Shown here: positions 10,170-16,934 of the stretch, one piece after another
Layout of the letters: every line of letters starts with the position of its first letter
Position numbering within the stretch: the stretch's first letter is position 1
Notes under the pieces: model-generated
Database searches by the model: none
Told to the model about the DNA's origin: nothing
What the model saw: only the letters and a program-made list of their open reading frames with translations
DNA from: Splendidivirga corallicola
GTDB taxonomy: Bacteria > Bacteroidota > Bacteroidia > Cytophagales > Cyclobacteriaceae
Direction: 5' to 3'
Assembly: GCA_030442035.1 (NCBI GenBank)
Contig: JAUJEA010000004.1
Span: 434,001-498,000, forward strand
DNA length: 64,000 bases
Program-made: the position numbers and the translations under genes

Positions 10170-10949
10170 CTAAAATTTGAGGTTTAGTACAAAACCAAAG
10201 CTGTTGTTGTGATAGCTGGGTAAGGCAATTAACTTTCTTTTAGGTGGCTTGTCAGACCATTTATATCGATGGGTTAGGTAAACTAAATTGGTTGCTAAAA
10301 TACCTATTCCGGCACCGGCCAATACATCGGACAACCAATGGCGATTGTTTAGAACTCTGAGAATACCCACTGAGGAAGCTGCGGTATAAGCTGCTATGCT
10401 ATACCACGGGCTTAGATGACCATATTCTTTATGAAAAAAAGTAGCAGCTACGAAGGCCTGAGCTGTATGTCCGGAGGGGAAAGCAGTGAAAGCACTGCCA
10501 TCCGGTCGTTTTACATGCGTGAATTTTTTAAGTGGTGTGACGATGGCCATCATGAGCAGCTCCGATTTCAAAAGGAGCATTGTACGATCCCCAAAGCGAT
10601 GATGACCTTTAACACCAAAAGCATGTAAACCATAAGCCGCTGCGATAGGAGCGAATTGTAAGTAATCATCCAAATGACTCTTAAAATTTGGAATTTTCTC
10701 CTGCCTTATTTCCCAGATGTCCTCTTGATCTATCAGATCATTATCCATAGCAAAGATTCCAGCTGCTATGAGTGTTAAGGGGGTGGAAGCTGCCCTGTAC
10801 AACTTTTTGTTATTTAATCTTTGGTTAAATTTCTTTTCTAATTCAATCCTCAAGGTGTCACGGAATTGATTTCTCTTGGGTTTTATTTGAGCAAAGGCTT
10901 GGATATGGCAAAAAAGTATGCAGAGAATAATAAAAAAATTTTGATGCAT
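10170..10949 (-). CDS. PAP2-family membrane phosphatase
   Basis: A 259-residue phosphatidic-acid phosphatase type 2 (PAP2) family protein. The three signature motifs are visible in order: KKFTHVKRP (K-x6-RP), PSGHT, and R-x5-H-x3-D in RVLNNRHWLSD followed by VLAGAGIGI. It has an N-terminal signal or anchor (MHQNFFIILCILFCHIQAFA) and several weakly hydrophobic helices. The family dephosphorylates lipid phosphates such as undecaprenyl diphosphate or phosphatidylglycerophosphate at the membrane. The exact lipid is not deducible. Converges on the TonB-dependent receptor and diverges from the ECF sigma factor. Confidence 0.85.
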   Translation of the reverse strand: MHQNFFIILCILFCHIQAFAQIKPKRNQFRDTLRIELEKKFNQRLNNKKLYRAASTPLTLIAAGIFAMDNDLIDQEDIWEIRQEKIPNFKSHLDDYLQFAPIAAAYGLHAFGVKGHHRFGDRTMLLLKSELLMMAIVTPLKKFTHVKRPDGSAFTAFPSGHTAQAFVAATFFHKEYGHLSPWYSIAAYTAASSVGILRVLNNRHWLSDVLAGAGIGILATNLVYLTHRYKWSDKPPKRKLIALPSYHNNSFGFVLNLKF

Positions 10950-11116
10950 ATTTTAAAAATTTGTTTTACTTCAGATACTTAGCCAGCACGGGCACTTTCC
11001 AGCGATGGTTGGTGCCAAAAAAATATTTTTTTCCATACCAACCTTTTGGCGAAAGCTTACGTGTTGGCTGAAGAGTATCATGCGAAAAGATCGAAGAGAA
11101 GGATCTATATAAGCTT

Positions 11117-11653
11117 TTGGATTCCTGTCGCAAGGGGAATCGTAATAGTCAGGACAGGCTATATAAGGAATATTACGCCTATTCCATGGGCGTTTGTTTA
11201 AGGTATTCCAGAAGCCGGGAAGAAGCGGTTGAAATTCTAAATGATGGCTTTGTAAAAATTTTCACCAGACTGGACAAGTATTCAAAAGGCCTGCCCTTTA
11301 AGGGCTGGGTAAGAAAGGTAATGATCAATTCTGCCATAGATTATTTCAGGAGGAATGAGAAGCATTACCATAGCCTGGATATTTCGCATGCACAATACGA
11401 GAGTTCCTCAGAGACTGTTCTTGGACAGTTAACAGAGCAAGAAATCATAGAGGCGATTCAAAGTCTGGCTCCTTCTTATCGAATGGTATTCAACCTTCAC
11501 ATTATTGAAGGTTATAAACATGAGGAAATTGCCAACCAATTAAATATTAGCGTTGGAACATCGAAGTCGAATTTGGCTGTTGCCAGAAGTAAACTGAAAA
11601 AGATACTCATTGAAGGACAAAAAGAAAGATTAAGACAAGAGGGTAATGGATGA
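11117..11653 (+). CDS. ECF RNA polymerase sigma factor
   Basis: A 178-residue ECF sigma factor. Region 2 covers about residues 5-75 (RLYKEYYAYSMGVCLRYSRS, NDGFVKIF, FKGWVRKVMINSAIDYFRR); region 4 covers about 110-165 (LAPSYRMVFNLHIIEGY, HEEIANQLNISVGTSKSNLAVAR). The only start with the frame as written is TTG at 11117. An ATG at 11080 is out of frame, and removing one A from the AAAA run at 11085-11088 would join it to give MRKIEEKDLYKLLDS, a more typical N-terminus. The next gene overlaps it by 8 nt and encodes the probable regulator. Confidence 0.9.
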   Translation: MDSCRKGNRNSQDRLYKEYYAYSMGVCLRYSRSREEAVEILNDGFVKIFTRLDKYSKGLPFKGWVRKVMINSAIDYFRRNEKHYHSLDISHAQYESSSETVLGQLTEQEIIEAIQSLAPSYRMVFNLHIIEGYKHEEIANQLNISVGTSKSNLAVARSKLKKILIEGQKERLRQEGNG

Positions 11654-12986
11654 TAGTAAGTTTGATAACCTTATTAAGGGTAAGGTAGGGGAATATGAAC
11701 CCCCTGGATTTGACCCATCAGCACTTGCCAGCCTGCACCATCAAATGGCGGCTACCAAGGCGTGGCCCTGGCATGTTCGATATCGGACCGAACTGATGGT
11801 TGGTGCCGCCGCCGTGTTGCTGGCGATTCTTATCCTTTGGAGTCAATGGTTTATGGGGAATCGGACTACTGAAATGTTGGAAAAACAGATCCTTACACTC
11901 AAAAATCAAAATGAACAAATAGATCAGCTCAGACAGGAGATTGATTATTGGAAAAGTGTCCGACCTGATACAGTACGTATTACTCAGGTAAACGAACAGG
12001 ATCCATTACTGTACGCTTCTTTAATCGATAGGATAAATCAGTTAACAGCAATAAGATCAACAACAAGTGCTATAGATGACGAAGTCATGTTTTTAGGTTC
12101 GGAAGAGGAAATCCCTTCTGATTTGTTTGAATTACTAATGAGAGAAGGCTATGTTAAAAGAGATGGGAAACATATCTATCTGGTAGCTTCGCCTGGAAAA
12201 GCTGGAAAACTTCAGCCTATGGGTGTAGAAAGGATGATCCAACAGAAAGAGCAAATCATTCGATTAGTTGGATTACATCAAGTCAGAGAAGAGCTATCTG
12301 TTGATAAGAAGGAACAATTCATATCCCTTAAAACGATGAAGGAACTCGATAAACATTATGGAAAAGGGGTTGGAATTAAGATTGGTCCGTCTTTCGAATT
12401 ATCAGGAGGAGCTTACGACTCCGGTGATGGACGAATTGATTTTGGAGCAGGATTACTTGCTGACTTTATCGTATCACCATCATTGAGTATTGAAACTGGT
12501 GCAAAATATATATATAGAACCTACGAAGTTTTTGGTGAAAATGAATTATCTCAATTACAGTTGCCCAATGTTGACGAAAGTGTTTCAAAGCTGATAGGAG
12601 CAGATATTGAATCAAAGATATTGGAAATACCCTTGAACTTGAAGTATCGCCGACCTCTTTCATTAAGAACTAACGCGGTTATAGGAGTAGGTTATTCATC
12701 CATGCTTTATTTAGGACAGGTTTTTGAATATGACCATGAATTCAATGATGGAGGTAATTCTCCAGGCAGCCAAAATTTTACCATTAGCTCCAGAACCAAA
12801 GATCATACAACAACTTTCTATCCCGGAACACTGAATATTTCACTCGGAGCAAGCAGACAACTTAGAAATACTAAAGTATTAGAGACTTCTGTTTACTATC
12901 AACGTGGTCTGGGGAAAAAAGGAATTGAAAAAATTGACCCCAGCTTTTTCGGGGTCAGGGGTGTTTATTGGTTTAGTGTTAGGTAA
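11646..12986 (+). CDS. Sigma-coupled membrane protein with beta-barrel-like C-terminus
   Basis: A 446-residue protein whose ATG overlaps the sigma gene by 8 nt, so the two are translationally coupled. Residues 1-45 are cytoplasmic (MDDSKFDNLIKGKVGEYEPP), the position and style of an anti-sigma N-terminus though without a recognisable zinc motif. A single transmembrane helix follows (about 50-70, MVGAAAVLLAILILWSQWF), then a coiled coil (about 75-105). From about residue 245 the sequence alternates polar and aromatic residues (GIKIGPSFELSGGAYDSG, GAGLLADFIVSPSLSIETG) and ends ...FGVRGVYWFSVR, like the small outer-membrane beta-barrel (PorT-type) proteins of this phylum. Best read as a fused anti-sigma/sensor; the topology is odd (see findings). 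Confidence 0.65.
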   Translation: MDDSKFDNLIKGKVGEYEPPGFDPSALASLHHQMAATKAWPWHVRYRTELMVGAAAVLLAILILWSQWFMGNRTTEMLEKQILTLKNQNEQIDQLRQEIDYWKSVRPDTVRITQVNEQDPLLYASLIDRINQLTAIRSTTSAIDDEVMFLGSEEEIPSDLFELLMREGYVKRDGKHIYLVASPGKAGKLQPMGVERMIQQKEQIIRLVGLHQVREELSVDKKEQFISLKTMKELDKHYGKGVGIKIGPSFELSGGAYDSGDGRIDFGAGLLADFIVSPSLSIETGAKYIYRTYEVFGENELSQLQLPNVDESVSKLIGADIESKILEIPLNLKYRRPLSLRTNAVIGVGYSSMLYLGQVFEYDHEFNDGGNSPGSQNFTISSRTKDHTTTFYPGTLNISLGASRQLRNTKVLETSVYYQRGLGKKGIEKIDPSFFGVRGVYWFSVR

Positions 12987-13089
12987 GGGTTCGATCTACA
13001 TGGATTTTCTGATTCCTCCTGCATTACCTGGTTGGAAAGAGGACATAGAGCCCTTGTGAGCTCCATGCCAATGTAGTATGCTTCAAACA

Positions 13090-13683
13090 TTATTGAAACC
13101 AAATCTTTTTAATTGCAAAGTTATGCCCTGTGATTGAGCTTGAATTAAATTGGAATCTAATTTGATCAATATCATTGAGGGTAAACCCATCATCAACTAC
13201 TTTCAATTCTGAAAGTGGTACCTTAAGCAAATAACTTCCTTCACGACCTATAAGATGACTGTTCCACACAGCCCTACTATTATTTGTGAAGAGACTTACA
13301 TAAAAATGGCTTTTACTGCTTTTTGCTTCAAACTCAATCCTAAGATCGGAATAGGAACTTGCATCCAGGTTAAGCGGTTTCTTACCACCAGGAGCCCTTC
13401 CATAGTTTATTTTTAGAACGCCGGAAGTATTATAGCCAAAACTGCTGATTAGCTTATTGTTTTTAATAGCTGCCTGCACGTTTTGACCATCTTCTTTATT
13501 ACCTATATGTACTTTCAACTCACGGTTATTACCCACAATATTACGCCCTGATTGGAATAATTCGGTGTCGGTTTCACTAAAGTTAGTTGTAGATAATTCT
13601 CCCGACGAAAAATCATCTATCAAAAGTTGTGCATTGCTATTGATTGCTAATGCGAGAATCAATATTAAAAATATCGTTTTCAT
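13090..13683 (-). CDS. Secreted protein with a jelly-roll-like fold, unknown function
   Basis: A 197-residue protein with a clear signal peptide (MKTIFLILILALAINSNAQ). The mature part is rich in beta strands, with LIDDFSSGELSTTNFSETDT at the N-terminus and LRIEFEAKSSKSHFYVSLF and FTLNDIDQIRFQFNSSS further on. DLRIEFEA...VxLF...LND-I-QIRFQF is a pattern often seen in galactose-binding-like or carbohydrate-binding jelly rolls. I do not recognise a family. It is the first of several minus-strand genes for secreted proteins but is separated from the next by about 200 bp. Confidence 0.6.
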   Translation of the reverse strand: MKTIFLILILALAINSNAQLLIDDFSSGELSTTNFSETDTELFQSGRNIVGNNRELKVHIGNKEDGQNVQAAIKNNKLISSFGYNTSGVLKINYGRAPGGKKPLNLDASSYSDLRIEFEAKSSKSHFYVSLFTNNSRAVWNSHLIGREGSYLLKVPLSELKVVDDGFTLNDIDQIRFQFNSSSITGHNFAIKKIWFQ

Positions 13684-13889
13684 AACCTATTGTATTCTTT
13701 TGATGGTTTATTGATTAATTGATTGAATTTTATCCATTGCAACTGAGACAATGGGGATGTTTTTGTAATACCAGGGGTTGAGCTTTTGAGTTTCAATCGG
13801 CAGGAAGGTTGTTGACACACTAAAAACTAAAACCTGAGTGATGAAAACCCAAAAGCGTCATTTTAGGTATTGACTTTATAATGTTTGCT

Positions 13890-15077
13890 TTATCGCTTAA
13901 TCCAGATTAAACTAGGATCAGCATTTGCGATCTCCTTATAGGAACATTTACAATGTGCCGGATCCTCTTTTTTATGCACATTGGGTCCGGTACTTGTAGA
14001 TTTTTTCTTCTCACTCCAACCAGGCATTACATAATATTCTTTTTTAGCGTCATCAAAGCCTACTGCCACGATGTAGTGATCTGCTACTACTTTGGTGGAA
14101 TTTACCCATTTTCCTGTAAGACAAGGTGGTGTTTTTTTCAGAAGAAGAATTACAGGACTTCCCTCTCTAAGTTCTTTTTTAAGCCTTGACTTTCTTTCAT
14201 CCCACCTTCTTATACTCCAGAGAATATCCACTTTTAGCTTTGGTCTTCCATAAGTACGACTATTAGCGGTACCAACAAATGATTGCAATGCATCCACCAT
14301 TTTCATTTTTCTCGTAGCACTCTGAGACTGGTTACCCCAGGCCCTTGTATCAGATTTCTTCCTAAAATCAAGTATGGTTTGTGTCGGATGTTGATTTCCA
14401 TTATACCGATCGGCTGTATTCATGATTTTGTAGCCTTGCTCAGTTTGCCAATAACCCATTACCATCGCGGCAGCTACAGGTCCGCATCCTTCCAATACTT
14501 TATTTTTTGGGGGTACCTTGATCTGATCAATCGGTTTAACATATTTAATATATGCTTTACTACCCGAAGCTACTGCACCACCCACATGTTCTACCATCAA
14601 TATGAAAGCGACATCTCCGTACCTTGGGTCTTTAATAAGATAACTATCCTTCTTACCAAATTTTGAAATGAGGCCGCTCCATGTAATCTGTATCATGCTC
14701 GACACTTCTTCATCCCTGTTACTTCCCACACCTCTATCGCTGTCGTGATCAAGCATTTGAAGATGATAAAGTTTGTTCTGCTCTATTCTAAAGGGCATTT
14801 TTCCACCCGATAGAATAGGTATTCGACCTTTTTTACAATCTTTAACAATGTTAGATTGAGCTGTTTTTTTTCGGTTTAGGAAGAGTTTGAAGTATAGATC
14901 GGGATATTGATCTTTATCAAAATTTTTACCGTTTCTTCCATATGGAAATTTGGTAACGTGGATGGACTTGATTAGTATTCCATCACCCGAACTTGTGATT
15001 TCTTTACTGAAAAGTGTATTTGCATTTATTAAAGTGAATACAAATATCACAACAGATAATTTTACTATTTTTTTCAT
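13890..15077 (-). CDS. Secreted C39-like cysteine peptidase domain protein
   Basis: A 395-residue exported protein (signal peptide ending near residue 24). Residues about 30-175 form a beta domain with PDLYFKLFLN and LQMLDHDSDRG, which looks like a C2-type or calcium-binding beta sandwich. The C-terminal 200 residues have the papain-like C39 layout: LEGCGPVAAAMVMGYW (catalytic Cys after Gly-rich helix start) and VVADHYIVAVGFDD (catalytic His). The third residue of the triad, usually Asp in a DP motif after the His strand, is replaced by YYVMPGW, so activity is uncertain. The Gln of the oxyanion hole cannot be placed with certainty. Confidence 0.65.
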   Translation of the reverse strand: MKKIVKLSVVIFVFTLINANTLFSKEITSSGDGILIKSIHVTKFPYGRNGKNFDKDQYPDLYFKLFLNRKKTAQSNIVKDCKKGRIPILSGGKMPFRIEQNKLYHLQMLDHDSDRGVGSNRDEEVSSMIQITWSGLISKFGKKDSYLIKDPRYGDVAFILMVEHVGGAVASGSKAYIKYVKPIDQIKVPPKNKVLEGCGPVAAAMVMGYWQTEQGYKIMNTADRYNGNQHPTQTILDFRKKSDTRAWGNQSQSATRKMKMVDALQSFVGTANSRTYGRPKLKVDILWSIRRWDERKSRLKKELREGSPVILLLKKTPPCLTGKWVNSTKVVADHYIVAVGFDDAKKEYYVMPGWSEKKKSTSTGPNVHKKEDPAHCKCSYKEIANADPSLIWIKR

Positions 15078-15186
15078 GGTTTAAGAATTTATGGACTGTT
15101 GAGATTGTGAGATGTAAGTTTAATCCTGCCATGGCCTTTCAGGATTCCTGAGACCAATTCGTTTTAAACTTTTTGATTTTATGATG

Positions 15187-16476
15187 CTAGATTTTTACAA
15201 ACTCTACGCGTCTGTTATTAGCTTTTCCCTCGGCTGAAGTATTATTATCGATTGGCTCACTTTCACCTTTACCTTCCGTTTGCAATCGGTCTGCCTCAAT
15301 TCCGAATTCGGAAACTAGTATGTTCTTTACTGATGTCGCTCTTAACTGTGAAAGTGTGAGGTTGTCTTCTTCATTCCCATCGGCATCGGTATGACCTATG
15401 ATATTCAAATTTATCTCCGGCTCTTGTTGTAAAGCTGTAGCAATTTGTTTCAACACACCGTAGGATTCAGGTTTAATTTGATCTGAACCTGAATTAAATA
15501 AAATACCGGTTGTAGAAAATTTGCCTTCATTTAGCAACTTACTTCGTAGATCAAGTCCTCCTTTTGCAATTTTTAGATTCGTGATAAAAATCTGATCCTG
15601 GTCGTCTCGTAAACCTCTGGGATATAGTTTAAAGGAGACAATCTTATCGGGCACTAACCTGGGTACATCAACTACTTTATTTTCATTTACCCACATGCGA
15701 ATTCTTTTTCCGTTGACGGCAATTGAAATATGTGTGTTTTCTAAAATATCGGACCTGACATCCTTTCCTATGTTATTTCTTATTTCACGTTTACCATTTA
15801 CACTGTTCTCCACCACAAATCCAGCACTGGTATATTGTGCCAATGGTATTTCAACTTTAGCACTGTTGATAGCACGCTCGAACGAATTGTTGTCCTGGAG
15901 CCATATTTCCAATTTAGCCTGGGAACTGGTTTTATGATCGATTCCATTTGTGAGCATATCGAATTCCACGGTATAGTCCTTAGGAAGTGAATTTGTTAAC
16001 TCAGGAATATAAGTGGATTTACCTATGAGCATGAACCATTTTTGATCCCCGATCAATACGAGCTCACCTGAACCATTGGTATTCCATTTGGCGGGAAAGT
16101 CTCCAATATTATCTAATGAAAAATCGTCAAAAAGGAGTATTTCTTCCCCAGGCACAAAATCAAATTTTGAATAGACCTCGAAATTTTCAGAAGTACCTTC
16201 ATCGTAGCTTTCTATTTGATCTGTGTCCTGATCATCGTTACCCTGCTCTATATTTCCATTTTTGTCTTTTTTCTTTTTTCTAAGTTTCTTTTTAGAATAA
16301 AGAATACTATCCATCGCCTGTCCCGTTTTTCGCTCCGTCTTCTCTCTTACCTTTCTGTCAATAGTTTCCTCCGCTGTTTCCTTGACCGATCTTTTTAATT
16401 TTTTTAATAGTTGTGCATGTGCTGAGAGTGAAAATCCCAGCAAGATGACAATCATGATGATTTTATGCTTTTTCAT
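15187..16476 (-). CDS. OmpA-family peptidoglycan-binding lipid/periplasmic protein
   Basis: A 429-residue protein with a signal peptide (MKKHKIIMIVILLGFSLSAHAQ), then a strongly basic helical stretch (LKKLKRSVKETAEETIDRKV, to about residue 75) and an acidic linker. A central LamG/jelly-roll-like domain follows (about 110-310, beginning ILLFDDFSLDNIGDFPAKW). The C-terminal OmpA domain (about 320-429) has the signatures NIIGHTDADG, LSQLRATSVKNIL and ANNRRVEFV, including the Asp and Arg that bind diaminopimelate in this family. It anchors the outer envelope to peptidoglycan. Minus-strand neighbour of the C39-like protein and the hybrid sensor. Confidence 0.85.
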   Translation of the reverse strand: MKKHKIIMIVILLGFSLSAHAQLLKKLKRSVKETAEETIDRKVREKTERKTGQAMDSILYSKKKLRKKKKDKNGNIEQGNDDQDTDQIESYDEGTSENFEVYSKFDFVPGEEILLFDDFSLDNIGDFPAKWNTNGSGELVLIGDQKWFMLIGKSTYIPELTNSLPKDYTVEFDMLTNGIDHKTSSQAKLEIWLQDNNSFERAINSAKVEIPLAQYTSAGFVVENSVNGKREIRNNIGKDVRSDILENTHISIAVNGKRIRMWVNENKVVDVPRLVPDKIVSFKLYPRGLRDDQDQIFITNLKIAKGGLDLRSKLLNEGKFSTTGILFNSGSDQIKPESYGVLKQIATALQQEPEINLNIIGHTDADGNEEDNLTLSQLRATSVKNILVSEFGIEADRLQTEGKGESEPIDNNTSAEGKANNRRVEFVKI

Positions 16477-16934
16477 TTTCTTATAGGTTTTTTTACAGAT
16501 GTTGAATGGATTTTGCTGAATCTCCTTATGTGCAATTTTGAATGCTGATGCTGAAAAACAGAAGCGCTTAAAACGACAGCACCTTGCTAGTGCTGTTGCC
16601 GGAAACAGTTTGTTCTGGCTGTCTTATTTTTTTTTAAAAGTTGTTTTTTTGATCACTTTATTTTTATTGATGATTTTCAATATGTAGGTACCTGTTTTCA
16701 AATGATTTACATTTAAGTAAATACTAAGCTTCGGAAACTGATCTATATAGCCGCTATAGATGCGCTTCTTGTATTTCACCATTGCTATTCAGTGTAACTG
16801 CATGAAGGTTCAGCAGAATTTCATGATTAAAGGTAAGTGACCAAAAAGTGGAAGGCTGTAAATTATGTAACAGATGCTAGGAGATATGTAACATATCCTA
16901 AATACTGGTTATTGATAAACTATTTTGGAAGGTT
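16477..16934. other. 458-bp region with hairpins and a gene remnant
   Basis: Between the OmpA gene and the hybrid sensor. It holds the T9SS-tail remnant (16624-16782), a 9-bp hairpin (16574-16582 with 16590-16598, one G-U pair) followed on the minus strand by TTTT, which could terminate the hybrid-sensor transcript, and small palindromes such as TCTATA (16742-16747)/TATAGA (16755-16760). No intact gene seen. Confidence 0.5.
16624..16782 (-). pseudogene. Remnant of a T9SS C-terminal sorting domain
   Basis: A 52-codon open frame that nothing else explains. It reads ...YIDQFPKLSIYLNVNHLK, then TGTYILKIINKNKVIKK and ends TTFKKK-stop. The L-x-x-G-x-Y-x-L-x-I pattern followed by a short loop and a basic K-x-x-K/F-x-K end is the tail of type A T9SS sorting domains (compare the window's own subtilase tail, RIPPGIYFLNV...LRVLKY). 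Just upstream a different frame reads TLNSNGEIQEAHL and stops, which suggests a frameshifted or deleted parent gene. No cargo domain remains. Confidence 0.45.

Noticed and set aside
12935-12957. Hairpin TGACCCC / GGGGTCA near the end of the sigma-coupled gene
   Set aside because: Lies inside the coding region about 30 nt before the stop, with no T tract after it; probably chance or coding constraint.
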